A stretch of 64,000 nucleotides of DNA, from NCBI RefSeq assembly GCF_014200605.1, contig NZ_JACHCE010000009.1, positions 181,693-245,692 of the forward strand, in the 5' to 3' direction. This DNA comes from Pedobacter cryoconitis. GTDB taxonomy: Bacteria; Bacteroidota; Bacteroidia; Sphingobacteriales; Sphingobacteriaceae. A program made the position numbers and the translations under genes. The notes beneath the pieces are model-generated. The model had not been told where the DNA came from. It made no database searches and saw nothing but the letters and a program-made list of their open reading frames with translations. Positions 42,689 to 52,394 of the stretch are shown here, piece by piece; the first letter of the stretch is position 1, and every line of letters begins with the position of its first letter.

Positions 42689-43909
42689 TTAAATATATTG
42701 CTCCAGGTAGGTTAGGACCTGTTTGGTAGCCCCTGTTTTATCCTGCACATATTTCTTAGCGGCAGGCCCGGCATTCGTATCTTTCTGCAGTTTCTTAAAA
42801 GCTGCAGAAAGTTCGGCCATTGAGCTGATCGTAATTGCCGCATTTAAACTCAGCAAATCTTTTGCTTCCTGAAACTTATCATATTTAGGCCCGAATATTA
42901 CTGGTAAACCAAAAGCTGCTGCTTCGAGTGTATTATGTATACTTACGCCAAAGCCACCGCCAATATAAACTACGCGTCCATATTGATAAATAGAAGAAAG
43001 TAAACCAATATTATCAATTACCATGACCTGGCTATCAGGCTGAGGGCTTTTTGTATTCAATTGCGTATAGCGTAACGCTCCGGGAACCAGCTTAAGGAGT
43101 TGATCTATATGAGCCGGGCCAATTTCATGCGGTGCAATGATAAATTTCCACTGCGGATAAGCTGCTATCAAAGCGGTAACCAGCTGTTCGTCCTGCGGCC
43201 ATGTGCTTCCTGCAATAAAAACAGGGGCTTTTCCGCAAAATTCTTCAATAAGCGGCAAGTGCTTAACGGTCAATACATTTTCAGCCACCCTGTCAAAACG
43301 AGTATCACCACTCAGGCTTACATTCTTGAAATTTAATCCTTGAAGCAGTTCAACACTCTCTGTATTCTGTACAAAGAAATGAGTTACACAATTGAGCATG
43401 CTGCGATAAAAACCACCATACCATTTAAAAAAGAGCTGACCGGGCCTGAAAATTCCGGAGATGATCAGTAATGGTATTTTCCTTTCCTGCAGCAATTGAA
43501 AATAATGATACCAGAATTCATATTTAGTGAAAATGGCTATTTCCGGCTGAATAAGATCTATCAGTTTTTTTGCATTGCTTTCGGTATCCAGCGGCAGATA
43601 AAAAACGCCGTCAGCTATTGCGTAATTTTTGCGGATCTCATAACCTGAAGGAGAAAAGAAAGTAACTACAATCTTTTTCTGCGGATAGTTTTTTTTGAGT
43701 TCTTCTAAAACGGTCCTTCCCTGTTCAAATTCACCCAGAGAAGCAAAATGGAACCAAACATGTTTTTGCTTAGTATCTATTTGTTTTTCGATAACATTAA
43801 AGATGTTTTTCCTGCCATTCAAGAATAATTCAGCCTTCAGGTTAAAGAATGAAGCGATGTATATAATCATCCTGTAAAGCGCAATACCAAAATTATAAAG
43901 CAAAAGCAT
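42689..43909 (-). CDS. waaA: 3-deoxy-D-manno-octulosonic acid (Kdo) transferase
   Basis: 406 residues, GT30 family. It adds Kdo to lipid A precursor at the inner membrane. One N-terminal anchor helix (about 4-22), then VWFHFASLGEFEQGR (the SxGE motif), VVTFFSPSGYEI, DGVFYLPLDTESNAKKLIDL, FTKYEFWYHYF, FIAGSTWPQDEQL and the C-terminal VVYIGGGFGVSIHNTLEAAAFGLPVIFGP. All key regions are intact, so the outer membrane should carry LPS with at least one Kdo. Confidence 0.95.
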   Translation of the reverse strand: MLLLYNFGIALYRMIIYIASFFNLKAELFLNGRKNIFNVIEKQIDTKQKHVWFHFASLGEFEQGRTVLEELKKNYPQKKIVVTFFSPSGYEIRKNYAIADGVFYLPLDTESNAKKLIDLIQPEIAIFTKYEFWYHYFQLLQERKIPLLIISGIFRPGQLFFKWYGGFYRSMLNCVTHFFVQNTESVELLQGLNFKNVSLSGDTRFDRVAENVLTVKHLPLIEEFCGKAPVFIAGSTWPQDEQLVTALIAAYPQWKFIIAPHEIGPAHIDQLLKLVPGALRYTQLNTKSPQPDSQVMVIDNIGLLSSIYQYGRVVYIGGGFGVSIHNTLEAAAFGLPVIFGPKYDKFQEAKDLLSLNAAITISSMAELSAAFKKLQKDTNAGPAAKKYVQDKTGATKQVLTYLEQYI

Positions 43910-44088
43910 TTTGTCGTTTATTTATTATCTTAGCCGAAGATACTTGATTAAAATTTAAAATTTTCTGATTATATGTTAAGTCGTTAGGCTTTAGCAGGAT
44001 GTATCTGATGGCCTGTTTGAAATTTGATCAGTTGAATTTAAAGGATACTATTAATTTAAAAGAGTTAAAAATATTTTAAAATATATAT

Positions 44089-45399
44089 ATGAAAATTGCC
44101 GTAATCGGAACAGGGTACGTTGGACTTGTAACAGGGACTTGTCTTGCTGAAACAGGTAATACTGTAATTTGTGTTGACATCAATGAAGCAAAGGTCCTGA
44201 AAATGCAAAATGGTGAAATACCCATTTATGAACCAGGGTTAGATGTGTTATTTCTTAGAAACATTGAACAAAAAAGATTAACCTTTACTACTGATTTGGC
44301 AGCGGCGGTAGCCTCTGCGCAGATCATTTTTATGGCTTTGCCGACGCCTCCGGGAGGAGATGGTGCAGCTGATTTATCTTATATTCTGGGTGCAGCCGAA
44401 GACATTGCCAAACTGGTAACAGAGTACAAGGTAATTGTTAATAAATCGACGGTTCCGGTTGGCACGGCCGATAAAGTACAGGCCGTATTTGCAGCGCATA
44501 CAAATATTCAGGTTGATGTGGTTTCTAACCCTGAGTTTTTGCGTGAAGGTGTGGCTGTAGAAGACTTTATGAAACCTGACCGTGTGGTAATAGGTACCAG
44601 AAGTGACCGGGCGCAGAAATTAATGGCCGAATTATACGGACCATATGTACGTCAGGGAAATCCTATCCTTTTTATGGACGAGAAATCTTCTGAGCTGACC
44701 AAATATGCTGCAAATTCATTTTTAGCGACCAAGATTACCTTTATGAACGAAGTTGCTAATCTTTGTGAGCTTGTTGGCGCTGACGTGGATTCAGTACGTA
44801 AAGGAATCGGTTCTGATGACAGAATTGGAAAACGCTTTCTTTTTCCAGGTATAGGTTACGGAGGTTCATGCTTCCCTAAAGACGTTCAGGCACTGGCAAA
44901 ATCGGCCGAAGAAAATAAATATGATTTCCAGATTCTTAAAGCCGTCATGGAGATCAATGAGAAACAGAAAACAGTATTGGTAAATAAGCTGTCTGTTTAT
45001 TACAAAAACAACCTGAAAGGCAAGCATTTTGCTTTGTGGGGACTGGCTTTTAAACCTGAAACTGATGATATCCGTGAAGCGCCGGCTTTATATATTATTG
45101 ATGACCTGGTTAAACAAGGAGCTACAGTTACTGTTTTTGATCCTGAGGGAATGGAAAATGTAAAAGCATTAATCGGAGATAAGGTAACTTATGCTGCTAA
45201 TCAGTATGATGCACTTGAAGGTGCGGATGCTTTATTGATTGCTACAGAATGGTCAGTTTTCCGTAACCCGGATTTCGAAAGGATGGAAGAGAAATTAGCC
45301 AACAAAGTTATTTTCGATGGTCGTAACCTATACGATTTACAGAAGATGATTGATTTGGGATATTATTATAATAGTATTGGCCGTAAACTGGTAGATTAA
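44089..45399 (+). CDS. ugd: UDP-glucose 6-dehydrogenase
   Basis: 436 residues. It oxidises UDP-glucose to UDP-glucuronate with NAD. Rossmann start MKIAVIGTGYVGLVTGTCLAETGN, then TPPGGDGAADLSYI, NPEFLREGVAVEDFMKPDRVVIG, the substrate region YAANSFLATKITFMNEVANLCE, and the catalytic Cys in FPGIGYGGSCFPKDV. First gene of the nucleotide-sugar operon; its stop overlaps the next start by one base. Confidence 0.96.
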   Translation: MKIAVIGTGYVGLVTGTCLAETGNTVICVDINEAKVLKMQNGEIPIYEPGLDVLFLRNIEQKRLTFTTDLAAAVASAQIIFMALPTPPGGDGAADLSYILGAAEDIAKLVTEYKVIVNKSTVPVGTADKVQAVFAAHTNIQVDVVSNPEFLREGVAVEDFMKPDRVVIGTRSDRAQKLMAELYGPYVRQGNPILFMDEKSSELTKYAANSFLATKITFMNEVANLCELVGADVDSVRKGIGSDDRIGKRFLFPGIGYGGSCFPKDVQALAKSAEENKYDFQILKAVMEINEKQKTVLVNKLSVYYKNNLKGKHFALWGLAFKPETDDIREAPALYIIDDLVKQGATVTVFDPEGMENVKALIGDKVTYAANQYDALEGADALLIATEWSVFRNPDFERMEEKLANKVIFDGRNLYDLQKMIDLGYYYNSIGRKLVD

Positions 45400-46388
45400 T
45401 GGAGCGTAAAAGAGTATTGATTACCGGTGCAGCCGGATTCTTAGGATCGCATTTATGCGACAGGTTTATTAAAGAAGACTATCATGTCATTGCAATGGAT
45501 AACCTGATTACAGGCGATCTGCAAAATATAGAGCATCTTTTTGCATTAGAGAACTTTGAGTTTTCTCACCATGATGTTTCTAAATTTGTATATGTGCCGG
45601 GTAAACTGGATTATATCCTTCATTTTGCTTCACCAGCAAGTCCGATAGACTATTTAAAAATTCCGATACAGACTTTAAAAGTAGGCTCATTAGGAACACA
45701 TAATCTTTTAGGGCTGGCGAAAAATAAAAAGGCAAGGATGATTATTGCTTCTACTTCAGAAGTATATGGTGATCCAAGCGTTAATCCTCAGCCAGAAGAA
45801 TATTGGGGAAATGTAAATCCTGTAGGCCCGAGAGGTGTATATGATGAGGCAAAGCGTTTTCAGGAAGCGATGACTATGGCTTACCATACTTTTCACGGAC
45901 TAGAAACACGTATTGTACGTATTTTCAATACTTATGGTCCAAGAATGCGTCTGAATGACGGACGTGTATTACCAGCTTTTATCGGACAGGCCTTAAGAGG
46001 GGAAGACTTAACCGTTTTCGGTGATGGTTCACAAACCCGTTCTTTCTGTTATGTAGATGACCTTGTAGAAGGGATTTACAGATTACTGCTAAGTGATTAT
46101 GCGCAGCCGGTGAACATTGGAAATCCTGATGAAATCACAATCGGTCAATTTGCAGAGGAGATCATCAAACTTACCGGTACTACGCAAAAGGTTATTTACA
46201 AAGATCTGCCTGTAGATGATCCTAAACAACGCAGACCGGATATTACTAAAGCAAGGGCTTTATTAAACTGGGAGCCTAAAATAAACCGTGCGGAAGGTTT
46301 GAAAATTACTTACGAATATTTCAAAAGCCTGCCGGCAGAAGCACTTATCAATAAAGAACATAAAGATTTCACAACTTATAACCGATAA
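45399..46388 (+). CDS. UDP-glucuronate decarboxylase (UDP-xylose synthase)
   Basis: 329 residues, extended SDR. ITGAAGFLGSHLCDRFIKEDYHV binds NAD; HFASPASPIDYLKIPIQTLKVG and STSEVYGDPSVNPQPEEYWGNVNPVGPRGVYDEAKRF (catalytic YxxxK) follow, and RMRLNDGRVLPAFIGQAL completes the UXS signature. It turns UDP-glucuronate into UDP-xylose (or stops at the 4-keto-pentose), using the product of the ugd gene just upstream (1-base overlap). Confidence 0.93.
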   Translation: MERKRVLITGAAGFLGSHLCDRFIKEDYHVIAMDNLITGDLQNIEHLFALENFEFSHHDVSKFVYVPGKLDYILHFASPASPIDYLKIPIQTLKVGSLGTHNLLGLAKNKKARMIIASTSEVYGDPSVNPQPEEYWGNVNPVGPRGVYDEAKRFQEAMTMAYHTFHGLETRIVRIFNTYGPRMRLNDGRVLPAFIGQALRGEDLTVFGDGSQTRSFCYVDDLVEGIYRLLLSDYAQPVNIGNPDEITIGQFAEEIIKLTGTTQKVIYKDLPVDDPKQRRPDITKARALLNWEPKINRAEGLKITYEYFKSLPAEALINKEHKDFTTYNR

Positions 46389-46394
46389 TTAAAA

Positions 46395-47417
46395 ATGGCA
46401 AAAATATTAGTTACAGGAGGAACAGGGTTCATTGGGTCTCATACTGCAGTTGAATTGATTAATGCTGGTTACGAAATAATTCTGGTGGATAATTTTTCCA
46501 ATTCCAACAGAAGAATCCTTAAACAACTGGAAACTATTCTCGGTCAGCAGCCGGAGTTTGTTGAGCTTGATCTTTGTGATGAGGCGAAAGTAAACGAATT
46601 TGTTGCACACCACCCTGAAATTACCGGGGTTATACATTTTGCTGCCTATAAAGCAGTAGGAGAGTCTGTACAACAGCCACTTAAGTATTATAGGAATAAC
46701 TTTTATTCATTAATCAATCTGATTAACGCTTTTGATAGTAAAATAGACCTGGTATTTTCATCTTCATGTACCGTTTACGGTCAGCCGGATAAATTACCGG
46801 TAACAGAAGATGCGCCTGTTAAAAAAGCAGAATCACCTTATGGAAATACCAAGCAGATAGCAGAAGAAATTCTGACTGAAACCTGTGCCGTTACGCCATC
46901 ATTAAAAGTGACTTCCCTGCGCTATTTTAATCCGGTAGGCGCTCATGAAACAGCCCTTATTGGTGAGCTGCCAATTGGTGTACCTCAAAATCTGATTCCT
47001 TTTATTACACAATCAGCCATTGGTAAACGTGGCCCGATTACTGTTTATGGAAATGATTACAATACACCGGATGGAAGTGCTATCAGAGATTATATTCATG
47101 TGGTAGATCTTGCTAAAGCCCATGTTGCTGCAATTAAGCGTATGGAAAGCGGAAAAGCGGAGCGTAATTATGAAGTATTTAATTTAGGAACAGGTAAAGG
47201 CAGTTCAGTACTGGAAATTATCGGTGCTTTTGAGAAGTCTACAGGTACTCAGTTAAATTATACCATAGGTGCGAGAAGAGAAGGTGATATTGAGCAGGTA
47301 TGGGGAGATGTGACCAAATCAGCAGATCAGCTGGGCTGGAAAGCAGAACTTGGTATTGATGAAATGATGTCTTCGGCATGGGCCTGGGAAAACTATATCA
47401 AAGATAATCCCTTTTAA
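46395..47417 (+). CDS. galE: UDP-glucose 4-epimerase
   Basis: 340 residues. Rossmann start KILVTGGTGFIGSHTAVELI, then VIHFAAYKAVGESVQQPLKYYRNN, SSSCTVYGQP, the YxxxK pair in ESPYGNTKQIAEEI and RYFNPVGAHETALIGE, which are all GalE-specific. It interconverts UDP-glucose and UDP-galactose. It lies 6 bp after the decarboxylase gene and directly abuts the next gene. Confidence 0.95.
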   Translation: MAKILVTGGTGFIGSHTAVELINAGYEIILVDNFSNSNRRILKQLETILGQQPEFVELDLCDEAKVNEFVAHHPEITGVIHFAAYKAVGESVQQPLKYYRNNFYSLINLINAFDSKIDLVFSSSCTVYGQPDKLPVTEDAPVKKAESPYGNTKQIAEEILTETCAVTPSLKVTSLRYFNPVGAHETALIGELPIGVPQNLIPFITQSAIGKRGPITVYGNDYNTPDGSAIRDYIHVVDLAKAHVAAIKRMESGKAERNYEVFNLGTGKGSSVLEIIGAFEKSTGTQLNYTIGARREGDIEQVWGDVTKSADQLGWKAELGIDEMMSSAWAWENYIKDNPF

Positions 47418-47984
47418 ATGTTATTAAAAGATCATAAAGACCTTAAAGCAGCAATAACAGCAATCCCTGAGAAAGAAAAGGATAAGTTATTGCTTCGTCT
47501 GATCGCAAAAGATAAAGTATTGACAGAGCATCTCCATTTTAAGTTACTGGAAGATGAGTCTGACCTGGAAGAAAGGCATCAGTTACTCAAACAGGAGATT
47601 GACGAGTCAGTAGAAATGCTGGATGGGATGAGAAAAGCAACATCTAAAGACGCATTGCTCATTTTCAGAAAGCTGAATGGCAGGGTTAACCATCACTATA
47701 AAGTGACTAAAGATCTGAATACAGAAGCAGAGCTTAGATTGTACCTGCTGAAAAATATACCTGCCGGTTATAATGAAAGTGTCTTATCGCCTTTGGCTAA
47801 GTTTAATGACCGGCTGAAAACTTATTTTTTGAGAACAACACTGGCTTTATATAAAAAATACCAGAAGCTGCACGAAGATTTGCAGTATGATCAGAAAGAA
47901 GAGTTTAATATAGTCCTGAAAAAACTGGAAAAACACGACTTGACGAAGGCGGCATCAGAATTGGGGCTGCCAAAAGAAGTATAA
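47418..47984 (+). CDS. Helical protein of unknown function in the sugar operon
   Basis: 188 residues, very rich in Lys, Glu and Leu and predicted all-helical, with probable coiled-coil stretches (about 18-80 and 150-175). No signal peptide and no catalytic motif. The start codon follows the galE stop directly, so it is surely in the operon between galE and rfbB. It resembles conserved hypothetical proteins in this phylum, but I cannot name a family. Confidence 0.75.
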   Translation: MLLKDHKDLKAAITAIPEKEKDKLLLRLIAKDKVLTEHLHFKLLEDESDLEERHQLLKQEIDESVEMLDGMRKATSKDALLIFRKLNGRVNHHYKVTKDLNTEAELRLYLLKNIPAGYNESVLSPLAKFNDRLKTYFLRTTLALYKKYQKLHEDLQYDQKEEFNIVLKKLEKHDLTKAASELGLPKEV

Positions 47985-48013
47985 CATACCTATCAAAGAA
48001 TAATATAAAAATA

Positions 48014-49063
48014 ATGAAGAAGATTTTAATAACAGGAGGTGCAGGATTCATAGGTTCTCATGTAGTGAGAAGATTCGTTAATAAATATCCTGATTATCAG
48101 ATTGTAAACCTGGATAAATTAACTTATGCGGGTAATCTTGCCAACCTAACAGATATAGAGGCCAACCCAAACTATAAATTTGTAAAGGCTGATATTACTG
48201 ACGCAGAAGAAATCAATTCATTGTTCAGGCAGGAAAACTTTGATGCCGTAATCCATCTTGCAGCAGAATCTCATGTGGACAGATCTATTACAGATCCTAC
48301 AGCATTTGTGATGACGAATGTAATTGGCACAGTGAACCTGCTTAATGCTGCAAGAGAATATTGGAAAGGTGACTATCAGACCAAACGTTTTTATCATGTA
48401 TCCACAGATGAGGTTTATGGTGCTTTAGGTGATACAGGAATGTTTACAGAAACTACAGGTTATGATCCACATAGCCCTTATTCAGCTTCTAAGGCAAGTT
48501 CAGATCATTTCGTAAGAGCTTACCATGATACTTATGGTATCGATATCGTGATTTCAAACTGTTCCAATAACTACGGGTCTCATCATTTCCCTGAGAAATT
48601 GATCCCATTAGCTATCAATAATATCAAGAATAGCCTTCCGGTACCAGTATATGGTAAAGGAGAGAATATCCGTGACTGGTTATGGGTAGAAGATCATGCG
48701 CGTGCAATCGATGTAATTTTCCATGAAGCTAAAACCGGTGAAACTTATAACATTGGTGGCCATAACGAATGGAAAAACATTGACCTGATCCATTTACTGT
48801 GTAAAATCATGGATAAAAAATTAGGACGTGAAGAAGGTGAATCTGCTAAACTGATCACTTTTGTAACCGACCGCGCAGGACATGATTTACGTTATGCAAT
48901 AGATTCTACAAAATTACAGGAGAAATTGAACTGGGTACCAAGCTTACAGTTTGAAGAAGGGTTAGAGAAGACGGTAGAGTGGTATTTGGAGAACAACGAG
49001 TGGTTAGAGAATGTTACTTCAGGTAACTATCAGAAGTACTATCAAACTCAGTATAACAGGTAG
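48014..49063 (+). CDS. rfbB: dTDP-glucose 4,6-dehydratase
   Basis: 349 residues. ILITGGAGFIGSHVVRRFVNKYPDYQI binds NAD; HLAAESHVDRSITDPTAFV and the catalytic STDEVYGALG...SPYSASKASSDHFVRAYHDTYGI identify the RmlB/RfbB family. It makes dTDP-4-keto-6-deoxyglucose, precursor of rhamnose and other deoxysugars. The other rml genes are not here. It closes the operon before the 26-bp hairpin. Confidence 0.95.
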   Translation: MKKILITGGAGFIGSHVVRRFVNKYPDYQIVNLDKLTYAGNLANLTDIEANPNYKFVKADITDAEEINSLFRQENFDAVIHLAAESHVDRSITDPTAFVMTNVIGTVNLLNAAREYWKGDYQTKRFYHVSTDEVYGALGDTGMFTETTGYDPHSPYSASKASSDHFVRAYHDTYGIDIVISNCSNNYGSHHFPEKLIPLAINNIKNSLPVPVYGKGENIRDWLWVEDHARAIDVIFHEAKTGETYNIGGHNEWKNIDLIHLLCKIMDKKLGREEGESAKLITFVTDRAGHDLRYAIDSTKLQEKLNWVPSLQFEEGLEKTVEWYLENNEWLENVTSGNYQKYYQTQYNR

Positions 49064-49083
49064 TTCTGCGGAAATAAGGCAAT

Positions 49084-49162
49084 AAAAAAAGCTGCTGTTG
49101 AATTCTGGCTGACGTTCCCTCTGCGAGGGCCCTGATGCCAGAATTCAACAGCAGCTTTTTTT
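49084..49162 (+). terminator. Terminator with an exceptional 26-bp perfect stem
   Basis: 49084-49109 and 49137-49162 are perfect reverse complements, starting with seven A and ending with seven T. The 27-nt loop holds its own small hairpin (CCCTC/GAGGG at 49117-49129). It ends the nucleotide-sugar operon and, being symmetrical in A and T runs, would stop transcription on both strands. The length and perfection are unusual for a plain terminator. Confidence 0.8.
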
Positions 49163-49537
49163 ATGCTCAAAGGTTTCCCCTTCACCAGCGCTTGTTTTAC
49201 CGGGACGATAAAGCTTTGAGGTTCCCTTCTGGGTCCATTTGGTGGGGGGGGGCTTGTATGGCGCATACAGGTATTATTTGTATGTGGTGTATAACATTTA
49301 TAGGATATAATAAGGGGTAATCAGGTTAATTTTATGGGTTCGAACCCCATAAATAATTTTTATCAACCTTTTGCTTTTTCTAATAGATTTGAAATGGATG
49401 GCCAATTTAGCAGAAACGTCTTATAGATTGGAATGTATGTTCATTGTAATCCATTAAATTTCACAACCAAAACATTTACGGGAAACCGTATTTTATTCAA
49501 CCAATAATTTTCGAAGTTAGCCCATAAAAAATATCAA
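49163..49537. other. 375-bp gap with G9 tract and tRNA T-arm-like hairpin
   Basis: Contains a run of nine G (49244-49252) and a hairpin at 49331-49353. The latter reads ATGGG-TTCGAAC-CCCAT, a 5-bp stem with a 7-nt loop as in a tRNA T-arm; the stem extends to 8 bp. I could not find matching acceptor, D or anticodon arms, so no tRNA gene is called. No protein gene is supported. It precedes the DUF4236 gene, which looks accessory. Confidence 0.45.
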
Positions 49538-50908
49538 ATGGGACTACTATTCAAAAAGTCAATAAGGTTTGGGGCCGTGAGGGTCAATTTTTCAGGTAGC
49601 GGCATAAGTTATTCAGCAGGTTTCGGGGGTGCAAGAATCAATTCAGGCCCAAGAGGTACTTATGTAACCATGGGGGCAAATGGAATCTACTACAGGCAAA
49701 AGATAGGTAGTATTCAGAATGAGCATCAACAAGTATTGCCAACAGTCAGTACAGCTACTCACACCATAACTTCTGCGTCAATTGATCAATTAACTGACGT
49801 AGACTCCAAGGTCTTCATCGATGAACTAAGTGAAAAAGCCGCAAAATTCTCCCTTTTCACCTGGCTGGGCATTATGCCCATGATTACTTTCTTCGTTTTA
49901 CTATCTATTTATTCTCTAAGCAACCGGGAAATTATCATAGAACCAGGTGGGGAAAGAAAGATCGCCATTATCGATTCTTATGTCGGTTCCAATATTCGCA
50001 CCCACCCTGATTCAGATTCCCGTGTTCTTAGAACATCCAAGAATGGCGAGGAATTTACGCTGCTGGATGAATCTGATAAAAAATGGCTTAAGATCCAGTT
50101 CCATGATTCGATTGGCTACGTTTCCAAAAAGCTAACCAGGACTGATATTGTTCGCGATGTAAGGCTCACCAGAACTGAAATGTATTCCACTAATCCCTAT
50201 TATAAATGGACGCTCCTCGTCGGCTTTCTGGCTTTTTCGCCATTCCTTTTTTTTCTGGCCAGGCAGGATAAAAAACGATTTGCAATGGAACTCAACTATG
50301 AAATGGATGATCAGATGTCAAACATTTATAAGGCATTTATGACCAACTTTGCAGATTTTAACTCATCCAAAAGAAAATGGCAATATCTTCATTCTCAGCA
50401 AAATCAGGACTGGAAACGAAACGCTGGTGCAGGAAAACTCATTAACAGAATCTCGATTAGCGGAGTTTCTGCTCATCAGATACCCATCAGACATTTTAAG
50501 ACCAATGTGCAAATCCCCTATATCAAGTTAAGGAACACACATCTGTTTTTTCTCCCAGAGCGTTTGTTGGTTAGAAGAGGGAATAAATTTGCAGCCGTAT
50601 TTTATAAAAACCTGGATATAGAAAATAGTTTAACCAGATTTATAGAAGATGATAGTGTAGCCAGTGATGCGAGAATTGTGGATTATACCTGGAAATATGT
50701 CAATAGGAATGGAGGTCCGGACCGTAGATTCAACAATAACAAAAAAATTCCAATCTGCATGTATTCCATATACACTTTACGTTCTGCAACAGGTGTTTAC
50801 GAAATTATTTGTACTTCACGTATTGGAGCATTCGACGGGTTTAGCAATTACCTTAAAGAGATTGGTCAGCTCCAGTCTCTTATGCACCACGGTACTCAGA
50901 TTAGCTAA
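49538..50908 (+). CDS. DUF4236 protein with SH3-like domain and membrane helices
   Basis: 456 residues. The N-terminus (2-60) is a DUF4236 domain (LFKKSIRFGAVRVNFSGSGISYSAGFGG, then GPRGTYVTMGANGIYYRQK). A membrane helix (about 108-128) follows, then a bacterial SH3-like domain (about 143-205, AIIDSYVGSNIRTHPDSDSRVLRTSKNGEEFTLLD), a second helix (about 224-244) and a large cytoplasmic part of unknown fold. DUF4236 occurs in phage- and plasmid-linked and defence-associated proteins as well as host ones. It stands alone between the sugar operon and an ABC permease. Confidence 0.75.
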   Translation: MGLLFKKSIRFGAVRVNFSGSGISYSAGFGGARINSGPRGTYVTMGANGIYYRQKIGSIQNEHQQVLPTVSTATHTITSASIDQLTDVDSKVFIDELSEKAAKFSLFTWLGIMPMITFFVLLSIYSLSNREIIIEPGGERKIAIIDSYVGSNIRTHPDSDSRVLRTSKNGEEFTLLDESDKKWLKIQFHDSIGYVSKKLTRTDIVRDVRLTRTEMYSTNPYYKWTLLVGFLAFSPFLFFLARQDKKRFAMELNYEMDDQMSNIYKAFMTNFADFNSSKRKWQYLHSQQNQDWKRNAGAGKLINRISISGVSAHQIPIRHFKTNVQIPYIKLRNTHLFFLPERLLVRRGNKFAAVFYKNLDIENSLTRFIEDDSVASDARIVDYTWKYVNRNGGPDRRFNNNKKIPICMYSIYTLRSATGVYEIICTSRIGAFDGFSNYLKEIGQLQSLMHHGTQIS

Positions 50909-51128
50909 GAGAATGAAAATCAATAGCAGATAAGGTATTAAATTAGAATCTTGGATATTTTATAGCAAAGACGATTATTCCAGTAGCAGCCAAATTTGAA
51001 AAGACAGCGAAAACGACGAAAAAAGTTTTTTATTTTAAGGATGGAGATTATAAATAATCTATATATCATTCTTACCAGGCCCCCATACCGGCTATGCACC
51101 ATACAAGAATGGTTGCCAGATTGAACCT

Positions 51129-52361
51129 TTACTCGTAACGCAGGGCTTCTACAGGATCCAGTTTCGACGCCTTTTTAGCTGGATAATATCCTGACGCGAC
51201 CCCAACCATAACACACAGTGCAAACCCTCCCAGAATAAACAGCCATGGAATAATAAATGAGCCGCCCATCATTAATGAAATCACGTTTCCTAATAATACC
51301 CCAAATAAAATGCCCATTGCACCTCCCATCAAACATATAATGACGGCCTCAATTAAAAACTGTTTTCTGATTACCGACGGATTCGCGCCAATCGCTTTTC
51401 TGATCCCGATTTCGCGGGTACGTTCCGTAACCGATACCAGCATAATATTCATCAGGCCAATAGATGCACCAATTAGTGTAATCACACCAATCGCTATACC
51501 ACCTACGGCAATCATAGCAAGATCTTTAAACAAAGTCTGAGCAATAGCATCACTTTTAGTGATCTCAAAATCATTAGCCTCTTTAACCTTAATTCTTCGC
51601 ACATTCCTGAATTCGGCAGTTGCCTCACCAATCACATTTTCCATTTGCTCAGGCTTATTCACCATGATACTAATCGTATAAGAGGGATTGGGCTGTGCGT
51701 TGATGATCTTAGCTTTGTACAGCGGAATGAATATAGCTCTGTCTGAACTAAAGCCCATACTCGAGCCCTTAGGGGCCAATACACCAATCACCTTTAAACG
51801 GCTTCCGCCAGCAGTAATAAATTTATCTATAGGAGATTCCTTTTTGAATAATGTGGTCGCAATCTCACTACCCAATATACAAATATTAGGACCCAGTTCC
51901 GCTTCGGCAGGGGTGAGGTTACGTCCGGAAGCAATATCTGCCCCCTGAGATTTAAGGCCATTTTCGTCAATACCCCTGATATTGATGTTGGGATTTGTTT
52001 TATTCTGACCATATTTGGCGGTCGCTGCACCAGAAGCAATTACACTCACCGTTGTCACCGCAGGTATATTCAATTGTTTCTTTAAGGTAATGGCATCCTC
52101 ATAACGGATAGCTTTAGAAGATTTTGCTGCCTGGCCAGGGCCGCCAAAACGGATTCCTGTACCTTTATTTCTAATGGTGAAAGCATTGGCCCCCATACTG
52201 GAGAATGCATCTGTCATGCTTGTTTTTACCGCATCCAAAGTTGTCAGAATTCCTACCAGTGCTGATAATCCAATCGCAATAATCAATGCTGTAAGCATCG
52301 TACGCAAGCGGTTACTTTGTATAGATTGCAGGGCTAGCCTTATGTTTTCTGTATAGGTCAT
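51129..52361 (-). CDS. MacB-type ABC transporter permease (stand-alone)
   Basis: 410 residues. N-terminal helix (about 18-42), MacB periplasmic core domain (about 45-245) and three C-terminal helices with the FtsX signature VSVTERTREIGIRKAIGANPSVIRKQFLIEAVIICLMGG, ending GYYPAKKASKLDPVEALRYE. This is the classic MacB-like half without a fused ATPase. No ATPase, adaptor or TolC gene is next to it, so its partners lie elsewhere. It follows the Fe-S carrier gene but is separated by a terminator. Confidence 0.9.
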   Translation of the reverse strand: MTYTENIRLALQSIQSNRLRTMLTALIIAIGLSALVGILTTLDAVKTSMTDAFSSMGANAFTIRNKGTGIRFGGPGQAAKSSKAIRYEDAITLKKQLNIPAVTTVSVIASGAATAKYGQNKTNPNINIRGIDENGLKSQGADIASGRNLTPAEAELGPNICILGSEIATTLFKKESPIDKFITAGGSRLKVIGVLAPKGSSMGFSSDRAIFIPLYKAKIINAQPNPSYTISIMVNKPEQMENVIGEATAEFRNVRRIKVKEANDFEITKSDAIAQTLFKDLAMIAVGGIAIGVITLIGASIGLMNIMLVSVTERTREIGIRKAIGANPSVIRKQFLIEAVIICLMGGAMGILFGVLLGNVISLMMGGSFIIPWLFILGGFALCVMVGVASGYYPAKKASKLDPVEALRYE

Positions 52362-52394
52362 TTTTTCTGATCTGATTTAGATGGGCTAAAAATA

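Noticed and set aside
49048..49320. Short frames on both strands around the G9 tract
   Set aside because: They cross the 26-bp hairpin and the G tract and show no domain or conserved composition.
49331..49353. tRNA gene at the TTCGAAC hairpin
   Set aside because: Only the T-arm pattern is present; no acceptor, D or anticodon arms could be paired, so it is kept as a hairpin or remnant and not called as tRNA.
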